DNA of 64,000 nucleotides. Origin: Nonomuraea cavernae (lineage in GTDB: Bacteria > Actinomycetota > Actinomycetes > Streptosporangiales > Streptosporangiaceae). Below are positions 44,109-52,264 of the stretch, in pieces. The position numbers and the translations under genes are program-made. Location of the stretch: assembly GCF_014646355.1 (NCBI RefSeq), contig NZ_BMNH01000008.1, forward strand, positions 209,715 to 273,714, in the 5' to 3' direction. Position 1 is the stretch's first letter; every line of letters begins with the position of its first letter. Below the pieces are notes generated by a model. It did not search any database. It was not told where the DNA came from and saw nothing but the letters and a program-made list of their open reading frames with translations.

Positions 44109-45697
44109 TCCAGCAGATCCACTACTTCGTGATCGCTCCGCCTCTGGTGCTGGCGCTCGCGGCCGGGCTCGTGCTGCTGCTCGACGCCTTTCTGCCCGCC
44201 GGTCGGCGCACCATGGCCGGGCTGGGGCTGGTCAGCCTCGCCGGGGTGTTCATCGCGCTGGGGTTCGTCGTGGCGCAGGCCGCCCAGGGCGGGCGGACCC
44301 TGGCCACGTTCTGCGTCCCGGACGCTCTCGCGAGGGCCACGGGCGGTTCCGGACCGGCAGGGAGCCAGGAAGGAGCGGGCGGCACGGGGTTGTGCTCGTT
44401 CGTGGCCGACCGGTTCACCCTGATCTTCGCCGGTCTGGTGCTGGTGGCCGCCGTGGTGGTCGTGCTGATGTCGATGACCGAGCTGGCCGGCGGCGGCATC
44501 CCGGTCGGCGAGTGGTACTTCCTCCTGCTGTGCACGCTGGTCGGCGCCGTGACGCTGCCGGCCTCCCGTGACCTGATCATGCTCGTGGTGGCCCTCGAAC
44601 TCGTGTCGCTCCCGGTCTTCGCTCTCACGGCGCTGAAACGCTACGACGGCCGCTCGTCGGAGGCCGCGATCAAGTTGTTCCTGGTCTCGGTCGTGTCAAC
44701 GGCGATCATGCTGTTCGGGGTGTCGCTGCTCTACGGCGTCGCGGGCTCGGTCCACCTGTCGCGGATCGGCGCCGTCCTCAGCGGCGCGAGCCCGCCGCCC
44801 GCGACGTTCGCGCCCACCCTGGAGGCCGCCCACGGCTTGCCCGCGGTCGTGACGGTCGGCGTCGTGCTGGTCGCCGCGGGATTCGGATTCAAGATCGCCG
44901 CCGTGCCGTTCCACGCCTGGGCGCCCGACGTCTACCAGGGCGCGCCCATCCCGGTCGCCGCGCTGCTGTCGGTGATCTCCAAGGCGGCCGGGTTCGCGGG
45001 GCTCATCCTGCTGCTGGTCACCGCCCTGGCCGGGCAGGCCGCCACCTGGGCACCGATCATCGCGATCCTCGCGGCGCTCACCATGACGGCGGGCAACCTG
45101 CTGGCCATGCGCCAGCGCTCCGCTGTACGCCTGCTGGCCTGGTCCTCGGTCGCGCAGTCGGGCTACATCCTGGCCCCGATCGCGGTGGCGTCCCGGCCAG
45201 GGGCGTCGGGCGATGCCCTGCTGTCCGGTGCGGTCGGCGCCTCCGTCGCCTACCTCGTCATCTACGCCGCGATGAACCTGGGCGCGTTCGCCGTGGTCAT
45301 GACCGTCTCCAGGACGGCGACCCGCAATGAGCTCGACGACTACCAAGGGCTCGCCTTCCGCAGCCCGATGGCGGGGCTCGCGCTGGCGTTCTGCCTCATC
45401 TGCCTGGCCGGGCTCCCCCCAGGACTGGCCGGTCTCTTCGCCAAGATCGTGGTCTTCCGTGAGCTCGTTGACGGCGGCTCCGGCTGGCTGGCCGTGGTCA
45501 TGGCGGTCAACACGGTGATCGGGCTCTACTACTACGTGGTCTGGGCAGGCAGGATCTTCACTCCCACGCCCCCCGTCACCGCCGCCCGGCGGCCGTTCCC
45601 CGCCACCTGGGTGGCCGCCGGGCTGGCGGTCGCGCTGGCTGTGGTGTTCTCCGTCGCTCCCCAACTCGTTCTCGACCTGGCCACGGCTCCAGGGTGA
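44105..45697 (+). CDS. nuoN: NADH-quinone oxidoreductase subunit N
   Basis: 530 residues from the ATG overlapping the nuoM stop (ATGA). LIMLVVALELVSLPVFAL (key glutamate), HAWAPDVYQGAPIPVAALLSVISKAAG and RLLAWSSVAQSGYILAPI identify NuoN. A Gly/Ser-rich extracytoplasmic loop with two cysteines lies near residues 75-100. It is the last subunit gene of this cluster. Confidence 0.94.
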   Translation: MIQQIHYFVIAPPLVLALAAGLVLLLDAFLPAGRRTMAGLGLVSLAGVFIALGFVVAQAAQGGRTLATFCVPDALARATGGSGPAGSQEGAGGTGLCSFVADRFTLIFAGLVLVAAVVVVLMSMTELAGGGIPVGEWYFLLLCTLVGAVTLPASRDLIMLVVALELVSLPVFALTALKRYDGRSSEAAIKLFLVSVVSTAIMLFGVSLLYGVAGSVHLSRIGAVLSGASPPPATFAPTLEAAHGLPAVVTVGVVLVAAGFGFKIAAVPFHAWAPDVYQGAPIPVAALLSVISKAAGFAGLILLLVTALAGQAATWAPIIAILAALTMTAGNLLAMRQRSAVRLLAWSSVAQSGYILAPIAVASRPGASGDALLSGAVGASVAYLVIYAAMNLGAFAVVMTVSRTATRNELDDYQGLAFRSPMAGLALAFCLICLAGLPPGLAGLFAKIVVFRELVDGGSGWLAVVMAVNTVIGLYYYVVWAGRIFTPTPPVTAARRPFPATWVAAGLAVALAVVFSVAPQLVLDLATAPG

Positions 45698-45778
45698 TCG
45701 GCGGCGGCGATCCGTCGACGGGAGCAGCCGGGGAACGTTGTACCGGGGGGTGGTCGTTGGACCAGGTGAACCCGGACC

Positions 45779-46645
45779 ATGAAGGGGGGAACCTTGCACC
45801 ACAACGGTCTGCGTACCGCCATCCTGCTGGGCGGCCTGTCAGCGCTGATCCTCGCGTTGGGCGCCTGGTTGGGCGGCAGCACCGGCCTGCAGATCGCTTT
45901 CGTGCTGGCCGTGGCGAGCAACGGCTTCGCGTACTTCTTCTCGGATCGGATCGCGCTGTCCGCCATGCGGGCCCGCCCGGTGAGCGAGGTCGAGCAGCCC
46001 ACCCTCTACCGCATCGTGCGCGACCTCTCCACCCAGGCCCGTCAGCCGATGCCGCGCCTGTACATCTCGCCGACCATCCAGCCCAACGCGTTCGCCACCG
46101 GCCGCAGCCCGCGCCAGGCCGCCGTCTGTGTGACTTACGGGCTGACGCAGTTGCTGGACGAGCGGGAGCTGCGCGGGGTGATCGGGCACGAGCTGTCCCA
46201 CGTGTACAACCGCGACATCCTCATCTCGTCCGTGGCCGGTGCGCTGGCCACGATGATCACCTGGCTCAGCTATGTGGCCGTCTTCTTCGGCGGCTCCGAC
46301 GATGACGAGGGCCCCGGTTTCCTCGGCGCGCTGCTCATGATGGTGCTCGGACCGGTCGCGGCCGGCATGGTCCAGATGGCGATCTCCCGTACGAGGGAAT
46401 ACCAGGCCGACGAGTCGGGCGCCATGCTGACCGGTGACCCGCTGGCGCTGGCCTCGGCACTGCGCAAGATCGAGATGGGCGCCCGCCGGCTGCCCCTCCC
46501 CGAGAACAGCCGCCTGACCTCCGCCTCCCACATGATGATCGCCAACCCGTTCAGCGGCTCGGGCTTCGGCCGGCTGTTCTCGTCGCACCCGCCCACGTCG
46601 GAGCGGGTCGCCCGGCTCGAGCGCATGGCCGGCTACCGCCGCTAG
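45779..46645 (+). CDS. htpX: HtpX-like membrane zinc metalloprotease
   Basis: 288 residues from ATG 45779; a TTG at 45794 preceded by AAGGGGGG is a good alternative. Two N-terminal helices, then NAFATGRSPRQAAVCVTYGL, VIGHELSHVYNRD with the HExxH zinc site near 137, two further helices, and TREYQADESGA with the third ligand glutamate. It degrades damaged membrane proteins. Its place after nuo is conserved in actinomycetes as I recall. Confidence 0.92.
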   Translation: MKGGTLHHNGLRTAILLGGLSALILALGAWLGGSTGLQIAFVLAVASNGFAYFFSDRIALSAMRARPVSEVEQPTLYRIVRDLSTQARQPMPRLYISPTIQPNAFATGRSPRQAAVCVTYGLTQLLDERELRGVIGHELSHVYNRDILISSVAGALATMITWLSYVAVFFGGSDDDEGPGFLGALLMMVLGPVAAGMVQMAISRTREYQADESGAMLTGDPLALASALRKIEMGARRLPLPENSRLTSASHMMIANPFSGSGFGRLFSSHPPTSERVARLERMAGYRR

Positions 46646-46648
46646 AGG

Positions 46649-46909
46649 TCACGTCGCGACCGAGATGACCACCCGCCGGGTCGTCGCTGTCGTCCGCCTT
46701 GGTGTTCGGCACGACCGGCATGGTCTCGCCGTACCCCGTGACCGTGAGCAGGGATCTTCCCGATGCCGCCCTTGGCGGCCAGCCAGTCGGCGAGGTGCTG
46801 GCGATCTGTGCGGCTGTCGTTCCTCGCCCCCGCCGGCGACCGGGCGCGCAGGTGTGAGCCCGCACGAGGTGAGCATGGTGATCAATAAGATCGTGACTGC
46901 GATACGCAT
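46649..46909 (-). pseudogene. Relic of an OmpA-domain lipoprotein
   Basis: From an ATG at 46909 a lipoprotein signal peptide is clear (MRIAVTILLITMLTSCG, lipobox LTSC). After that, OmpA/MotB-like sequence appears in pieces: one frame gives SLLTVTGYGETMPVVPNTKAD with the GYG.T.P.....N core, and another gives TTRRVVISVAT before the stop, matching the RRVxxxv end of that domain. Most of the domain is missing and at least one frameshift separates the pieces, so this is a decayed gene. Confidence 0.6.
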
Positions 46910-47007
46910 ATCAGGCCTCTGGGCAGAATCCATCGGTGGGGTCTCGATGCCAGGAGAATCACCTTCAGAACCCGCATAGCCGCTGAGCCTGCACCAGAAT
47001 CACGTGC

Positions 47008-48495
47008 ATGAGACGATCTCCACGACTCAGCGCGGCCGAGCGCAGACTATGGGACGCCTTTCCCACGGGCGAGTTCGTGGAGTTCGCTCCGGTCAAGAGC
47101 TCCGTGGGCCGTCCGGCAGGGGCGAACGCGCCGACGGACGGCGACACCTGGGGCCCCGAGCGCACCGTACGAGCTCAAGTGATCACATCTCTGCTGCTCG
47201 GCGCCCGCGACCCGGAGGCCGGTGCGGTCCCCGCGATCCGGTTGCGCGGCGCCCGGATCACAGGTCCGCTCACGATCCTGGGCGGCAACGTGGAGCACGA
47301 GCTCGTGCTCAGCGGCTGCCACCTGGACGAACCCGTACAACTCACCGGCACGATGACCCGTACGATCAGGTTGACCGACTGCTCGTTACCCGGGTTCAGC
47401 GGCGGCGGGATGCGGGTGGCCGGGCACCTCAGCCTGTCCGGCTCGAACATCACCGGCACCGTCCGCATCGCCCGCGCCCAGTTCGAGAGTGGGCTCTGGC
47501 TGACCGGCACCAAGGTGACCGGCGACGACGAGTGGGCCCTGTACGCCGGTTCGATGGTGGTCGAGGCCGGGGCGAACATGAAGAACGCCGACTTCACCGG
47601 CGGTGTCCGCCTGGTCGGCGCCCGGCTCAACGGAGATCTCATCTTCGAGGGCGCGACCCTCCGCAATCCCGGCAAGAACGCGCTCACCGCCGACAACATG
47701 GTCGTCGAGGACACCATGCAGTGCACCCGCGGCTTCACCGCGCTGGGTTGCCTGCGGCTGCGCGGCGCCCGGATCGGCAGCACGTTCGAGCTCAGAGGCG
47801 TCGTACGCAGCCCCGACACCTCGTACGCGGTGCATGCCAGCCACATGGAGGCCCGCGAGTTCCACCTCGCACCGGCCGAACCCATCGAAGGCGTGGTCAG
47901 CCTGGCCCACTCACGTTTCGGCACTTTGCAAGATGATCCGGACACCTGGCCCGACAAGCTCCGACTGAACGGCCTGACCTACGACCGGCTGCGCGGCAGC
48001 GGGGTCGCCCGCCGGATCGGCTGGGCCGGTCGTGACCCGGAAGGCTTCCGCCCGCAGCCGTACGAGCAACTGGCCGCCTGGTATCTCCGCGACGGCAACG
48101 ACGCGCTCGCCCGTCGCGCTCAGCTCGCCAAGCTCCGCGCCAGACGGCGCACGCAGGGCCGCGGCAGGCGGCTGTGGGGCTGGCTGCTGGACGCCACCGT
48201 CGGCTACGGGTATCGCCCCTGGCTGGCCGGCGTGTGGTTCGGGATCCTGCTGCTGACCGGCACCGCAGCGTTCGCGCTCAACCCGCCACGCGCGCTGAAG
48301 CCAGACGAAAGCCCCGTTTTCGACTCCTTCGCCTACACCTTCGACCTGCTTCTCCCGCTGCCCGCGTTCGGACAGCGAGAGTTGTTCGACCCGGCGGGAT
48401 GGACGCAGGGGCTCGCGTACGGGCTGGTCGTCTCGGGCTGGATCCTGGCCACGGCCCTGATCGCCGGTGCTACGCGGGTGCTCCGTCCCCAGTGA
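47008..48495 (+). CDS. Pentapeptide-like beta-helix protein with C-terminal membrane helices
   Basis: 495 residues. Residues 70-310 are irregular five-residue repeats (IRLRGARITGPLTIL, then SLSGSNITGTVRI, MKNADFTGGVRLVGARLNGDLIFEGATL) expected to form a right-handed beta-helix. A basic linker (about 385-400) is followed by two or three helices (GVWFGILLLTGTAAFAL and GLAYGLVVSGWILATALIAGA). Similar Streptomyces proteins are often annotated as membrane-associated oxidoreductases, but I see no nucleotide or metal site that supports this. Function unknown. The 3' end overlaps the convergent NUDIX gene by 26 bases. Confidence 0.75.
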   Translation: MRRSPRLSAAERRLWDAFPTGEFVEFAPVKSSVGRPAGANAPTDGDTWGPERTVRAQVITSLLLGARDPEAGAVPAIRLRGARITGPLTILGGNVEHELVLSGCHLDEPVQLTGTMTRTIRLTDCSLPGFSGGGMRVAGHLSLSGSNITGTVRIARAQFESGLWLTGTKVTGDDEWALYAGSMVVEAGANMKNADFTGGVRLVGARLNGDLIFEGATLRNPGKNALTADNMVVEDTMQCTRGFTALGCLRLRGARIGSTFELRGVVRSPDTSYAVHASHMEAREFHLAPAEPIEGVVSLAHSRFGTLQDDPDTWPDKLRLNGLTYDRLRGSGVARRIGWAGRDPEGFRPQPYEQLAAWYLRDGNDALARRAQLAKLRARRRTQGRGRRLWGWLLDATVGYGYRPWLAGVWFGILLLTGTAAFALNPPRALKPDESPVFDSFAYTFDLLLPLPAFGQRELFDPAGWTQGLAYGLVVSGWILATALIAGATRVLRPQ

Positions 48496-48940
48496 TCTTG
48501 CGGAGGATGGACGAGATGTCCTCCGGGAAGAAGGTCTCGGCGGACGCGTCCAGCTCCTCGGCACTCCACCAACGGTGCTCGATGGTGGTCGCCTTCTCGA
48601 TCTCCTCCATGTGCTCGAACGAGATCTCCACCTGACCGACCCGGACCGCGAAGAACGTCTGGTCCTGGACGATCGCGTACTGGTCGAAGAAGAACTCGAT
48701 CGTGCTCGTGCCGTACGGGCCGGTGAGCTCGCCGGCGTCGGCGCGTATCCCGACCTCTTCGTGCAACTCGCGGGCGGCGGCCTCCCGGAGCGTCTCGCCT
48801 TCCTCCAGCGCTCCGCCGATCGTGAACCAGTAGCGCCTGCCGGGATCGGCGGGATCGAACCCATACAGCAGCAGGACACGTCCATGGTCGTCGATGGGCA
48901 GCGCGCGTGCCGTGAACCTGCGTAGAGGGATCTTCGTCAC
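48470..48940 (-). CDS. NUDIX hydrolase
   Basis: 156 residues. The NUDIX box is complete: GALEEGETLREAAARELHEE plus VGI, matching GX5EX7REUXEEXGU at about residues 42-64. The substrate (a nucleoside diphosphate derivative) is not predictable. The start lies by the ATGA overlap with a doubtful small upstream frame. Confidence 0.85.
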   Translation of the reverse strand: MTKIPLRRFTARALPIDDHGRVLLLYGFDPADPGRRYWFTIGGALEEGETLREAAARELHEEVGIRADAGELTGPYGTSTIEFFFDQYAIVQDQTFFAVRVGQVEISFEHMEEIEKATTIEHRWWSAEELDASAETFFPEDISSILRKITGDGAPA

Positions 48941-49188
48941 ACGGCGAGCTTACGTATTCCGCCGGAGCTGTGGTAGGCGCCCAACTCGCCGCCGGCGCAG
49001 ACCTCAAGCAGCTGTACGCCAGCCCCAGCCGCCCGAGCCGGTCGCGCCCAGGCCGACCAGGTGGCTACCCGGATCGCCCAGGTCTGGCGCGTTTCATCAC
49101 CGAGTGATTCCCGGAGCACACCAACGCCGCGAACGGTGTAGATGATTCCCCCTGGCGGAAGGGCTCTCATCACCTTGTGGGCGGCCAT
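48937..49188 (-). CDS. Possible small protein of unknown function
   Basis: 83 residues, stop overlapping the NUDIX start (ATGA), which is the best evidence for it. The sequence (MAAHKVMRALPPGGIIYTVRGVG...) shows no domain, signal peptide or clear membrane helix, and no strong ribosome site precedes it. It may be a gene remnant. The 91 bases to the next gene hold nothing I recognise. Confidence 0.25.
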   Translation of the reverse strand: MAAHKVMRALPPGGIIYTVRGVGVLRESLGDETRQTWAIRVATWSAWARPARAAGAGVQLLEVCAGGELGAYHSSGGIRKLAV

Positions 49189-49279
49189 CCGGGGCGATGT
49201 CGCACTTTTTCATTAGATCGTTCTCGCTCGGTACCCGTGCTCGGCCGGGCGGGGCTGATCCCCATCTGCCGAACCTGTC

Positions 49280-50560
49280 TCAGCCGATCACCGGATAGAC
49301 GCTCGACCCGAGGTTGCCACCGGGCCATGGGCCGATCGCCATGGAGCTGTTGACCACTGACGGTGCGACTCCTGGTTGGGTCTCCCGGTCCGCTCCGGTC
49401 CTGCCATCGAGGACGACGGGCCCGTTGTCGGTCCTTCCGTAAACGACCCCGTGCCAGGCGCCGGTCACGAAGGGAACCAGCCGCCCGCCGCCCTTCGTGA
49501 TCGACCACAGCCACGAGCCGGTCTGCGCGTCGAGCGCGCCGACCCAGTCACTGCCCGAGCAGACTGCGGTGGCCTGCTCGTCGTACAGGCAGTTCAACAC
49601 ACGCGGGGGTGCTTTCCCGGGCTTCTCCTCGGTGACGGTCACCGCCCGTCCCGTCGCGATCTCCACGACCTCGACGTACAGTTTCCCGGCCGGGTCGGTG
49701 TGTCCCCGGACGACTGCCTTGGACGGGCCGGCCGCGAATACCTGGACCAAGTAGGCGTCGCGGGGCGACGCCCATCGTTGCCGCCCGGTTCGCGCGTCGA
49801 TCCCACGGACCCGCACCCTTGGCGTCGGCCCGCTTCCGGGCTGCTGGCCCGTGACCACACCCGCCCCCACGGCTCGGGCCTCGAAGCCGCGCATGCTCCA
49901 CCGCACCTTGCGGCTACTCAGATCCAGCGCGTACGTGTCGCCGCGCCGAGCCGACAGAGACGGGTCCACGATCCGAAGAACTCCCACCCCGCCGGTCACG
50001 CCCGCGAACGAGACCTCGACGTCGCTCGGACCGCGCATCCCGGTCCACCCCTTGATGGGGATCTCGGTGCGCCAGTCGATCTGCCCGTTCTCCGGGTCGA
50101 TCGACACGACCTCGACCAGCGGACGGCCCGGGGTAGTGCCCTGTCCCGGGGCCTCGACGAGGAACGGAGCGAGCACCGTCGGCCGGCCTCGGATGGACGT
50201 GAGCGTCGGCAGCGCGATCACCGTGCCGAGTTTCGGCTGCGGGTAGGTCGGTTTGATCACCTCCCGCACCGTATTGGTGCGGGTGTCGACCAGGCGGATC
50301 TCCTCCCGGGAGGACGCGGTTGGATTGCTTCCATGGATCGGAACGACCGCCGTGGTGCCGTGCAGCAGCACCTCACCCGCGGGTGTGGAGACTTCCAGCG
50401 GCGCGACGGCGGCGGCGTCGAAGCGGGTGGGCGGGTCGATGGATTTGAGGTCGACCGGTGGCCTCGACGTGAACCGGATGCCGGGGTCCAGCGGTTGGAT
50501 CGGCGTGGACATACACCCGCCAACCGCCACCAGTAGCACGATTCCCGTGATTAATCGCAT
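49280..50560 (-). CDS. PQQ-like beta-propeller lipoprotein
   Basis: 426 residues. Signal peptide with lipobox VGGC (MRLITGIVLLVAVGGC). Repeats such as VVSIDPENGQIDWRTEIPI, YALDLSSRKVRWSM, VRGIDARTGRQRWAS and VGALDAQTGSWLWSI are the WxxG-type blades of PQQ/BamB-like propellers. No catalytic site is expected; such proteins act as extracytoplasmic binding scaffolds. No ribosome site clearly marks the ATG at 50560. Confidence 0.75.
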   Translation of the reverse strand: MRLITGIVLLVAVGGCMSTPIQPLDPGIRFTSRPPVDLKSIDPPTRFDAAAVAPLEVSTPAGEVLLHGTTAVVPIHGSNPTASSREEIRLVDTRTNTVREVIKPTYPQPKLGTVIALPTLTSIRGRPTVLAPFLVEAPGQGTTPGRPLVEVVSIDPENGQIDWRTEIPIKGWTGMRGPSDVEVSFAGVTGGVGVLRIVDPSLSARRGDTYALDLSSRKVRWSMRGFEARAVGAGVVTGQQPGSGPTPRVRVRGIDARTGRQRWASPRDAYLVQVFAAGPSKAVVRGHTDPAGKLYVEVVEIATGRAVTVTEEKPGKAPPRVLNCLYDEQATAVCSGSDWVGALDAQTGSWLWSITKGGGRLVPFVTGAWHGVVYGRTDNGPVVLDGRTGADRETQPGVAPSVVNSSMAIGPWPGGNLGSSVYPVIG

Positions 50561-50941
50561 CGCATCCCCATGGCGGCATTCATCTTCGACGACGCAGCAA
50601 GCTACCGGCTCGCATCCACCTTGACCAGCACGCCGTGGGAGAGCTCCGGCGGCAAGACGGCCGCACCGCGCCCCTGGCCACCGACAGGCGGCACCGCCCG
50701 GATGATCCGCTCGGCGGACAGGCTGAGCACGATGGCGATGATCGATCGACGCTCACCACGTACCTGAGGGAGGCGATGATCAATCGACGGTCACGCTCAC
50801 CACGTACCTGAGGGAGTGGCCCGAGGCACCGGAGAAGACGCATGCCCTCGTGGACAGCGCCCTCGGCCGTGTGCCCCGGATGTGCCCTCCGCGCTCCTCG
50901 TACAGTAAAACGCCAGGTCATAGCCGTGAAGCAGGACCTTG
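50561..50941. other. 381-bp intergenic region with a direct repeat
   Basis: No convincing gene. A 24-base direct repeat lies inside it. On the minus strand a short frame ending near 50604 reads AERIIRAVPPVGG...ELSHGVLVKVDASR*, which has coding-like composition but no start or relative that I recognise; it may be a remnant. Confidence 0.4.
50749..50816 (+). repeat. 24-bp direct repeat, 44-bp period
   Basis: ACGCTCACCACGTACCTGAG followed by GGAG occurs at 50749-50772 and again at 50793-50816. The bases before each copy (ATGATCGATCG and ATGATCAATCG) are also similar, so about 35 bases are duplicated. Confidence 0.8.
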
Positions 50942-51433
50942 CTAGCGGTAGTTGACAAACTGCAGGGCGATGTCGAGATCCTTGCCCTTGAGCAGGGAGA
51001 TCACGTCCTGAAGGTCGTCCTTCTTCTTCGAGCTGACCCGGAGCTCCTCGCCCTGGATCTGAGCCTTGATGCCCTTGGGCCCCTCGTCGCGGATCAGCTT
51101 GGAGATCTTCTTGGCGTTCTCCTGGTCGATGCCCTCCTTGAGGCTCACCAGCATCCGGTATTCCTTGCCGGACAGCTTGGGCTCACCCGCGTCGAGGATC
51201 TTCAGGGAGAGGCCCCGCTTGACCACCTTCTCCTTGAAGACGTCCAGCGCGGCCTCAGCCCGCTCCTCGCTGTTCGCCTTGATCTCGATGTTCTCCTGAC
51301 CGGACCAGCTGATGCTCGCCCCGGTGCCCTTGAAGTCGAAGCGGTGTCCGATCTCCTTGACCGTCTGGTTCAGCGCGTTGTCGACCTCCTGGCGGTCGAT
51401 CTTGCTGACGATGTCGAAAGATGAATCGGCCAA
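50942..51433 (-). CDS. yajQ: YajQ family nucleotide-binding protein
   Basis: 163 residues from the TTG at 51433 ([20 protein letters not shown]), which gives the family's usual N-terminus and has AGAGG at nine bases; an ATG nine bases earlier adds three residues (MCAL) but sits directly on the ribosome site. [36 protein letters not shown] and [31 protein letters not shown] are highly conserved YajQ/DUF520 segments. The family binds RNA or nucleotides, and c-di-GMP in some members. Confidence 0.93.
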   Translation of the reverse strand: MADSSFDIVSKIDRQEVDNALNQTVKEIGHRFDFKGTGASISWSGQENIEIKANSEERAEAALDVFKEKVVKRGLSLKILDAGEPKLSGKEYRMLVSLKEGIDQENAKKISKLIRDEGPKGIKAQIQGEELRVSSKKKDDLQDVISLLKGKDLDIALQFVNYR

Positions 51434-51597
51434 AGCGCACATCCTCTCAGCTGCGAACGCATGTATGTGGTGCCCGGCTCCAGGTCTCGCGGACCACGAA
51501 CGCGTCCCCGTGAACACGAACCCCAGCAAACGAGCCTAGCCAGCATCGCGCCAACGTGCAGGACGGCAGGCCCTTGCTCGCCTCTGTGCGTAGGCAG

Positions 51598-51702
51598 ATG
51601 ATCGCGTACGAGCTCGCCCGCGGGGCCGCCGCTGGCTCGGCCTCGACGGAGGACGACCCGTGGGACGACATCCTGCCCGGGGACGAGGACTACGTTGACT
51701 GA
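51598..51702 (+). CDS. Short acidic reading frame, probable gene remnant
   Basis: 34 codons from ATG 51598, ending ...TEDDPWDDILPGDEDYVD*. Composition is protein-like, and the stop overlaps the start of the next short frame in the TTGACTGA pattern, as coupled genes do. No ribosome site or family is evident. It may be the tail of a lost gene next to the tRNA integration site. Confidence 0.25.
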   Translation: MIAYELARGAAAGSASTEDDPWDDILPGDEDYVD

Positions 51703-51859
51703 TCGGCCCACCGAGATTGCGGCGGGCTGGTGGCCGCTCTGCGAGTTCCTCGGCGCGCCGATGTCGGACGAGTCGTTCCCGCAGGTCAACGATGCTGCGG
51801 GATCCTGGAGTGACGCCCCGGTCGCGGTCGTGTCGCTGCTGTCCCGGCGGAGCGGGTGA
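51695..51859 (+). pseudogene. Sulfotransferase C-terminal fragment
   Basis: A 54-codon frame containing AAGWWPLCEFLGAPMSDESFPQVNDA. The pattern GWxPLCxFLGxPxPDexFPxxND is typical of the C-terminal region of actinomycete sulfotransferase-family proteins. The N-terminal PAPS-binding part is absent, so this is a relic just upstream of tRNA-Tyr. Confidence 0.45.
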
Positions 51860-51946
51860 CCAAGATCCGGCGCGGGACAAACCGGTGTCACGTACACCTC
51901 GGAAGTCCGCTATTCTTCTGTCTGTCGCCACGAGAGTGGATGACGA

Positions 51947-52028
51947 GGCAGGTTGCCCGAGTGGCCAAAGGGAGCGGTCTGTAAAACCGTCGGCTCAGCC
52001 TACGCAAGTTCGAACCTTGCACCTGCCA
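51947..52028 (+). tRNA. tRNA-Tyr (GTA anticodon)
   Basis: Acceptor stem GGCAGGT (51947-51953) pairs with ACCTGCC (52021-52027), discriminator A. The anticodon loop CTGTAAA has anticodon GTA. A long variable arm (class II) separates it from the T arm GCAAG-TTCGAAC-CTTGC. An integrase gene lies 237 bases downstream, on the opposite strand, so the 3' half of the gene serves as the element's attachment site. Confidence 0.95.
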
Positions 52029-52030
52029 CA
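51985..52030 (+). other. Inferred attachment site (att) of the integrative element in the tRNA-Tyr 3' end
   Basis: Integration is inferred from the int-xis-rep-tra block that begins right after the tRNA. By analogy with other AICEs the core is the tRNA 3' half, so the intact gene would be restored on insertion. The second copy was looked for and not seen up to 64,000; boundaries here are approximate. Confidence 0.5.
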
Positions 52031-52264
52031 CGCAGTCAGCGCAGCTCAGAGGCCCTACGGGGCCTCTTCTGCGTTTCAGGGGGTACGCAGCCGTGGGCAG
52101 CCCTGAGCGGCCGTTTGTCGCTGGTCCCGGAATATACCCGGAATGGATCATGGCGTGTTTCCCCTGGTCGGCGCCCATGATCCGGAACGGTCACGGCAAA
52201 TACGCGGCCAAGCGGAAGGGCCCCGGAGATGATCCGGAGCCCTGTGGTTCTGCCAGGCAAGGGT

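Noticed and set aside
46551..46865. Intact gene on the minus strand after htpX
   Set aside because: The frame overlaps the htpX 3' end and carries OmpA-like sequence only in part, with the signal peptide in another frame; treated as a pseudogene instead.
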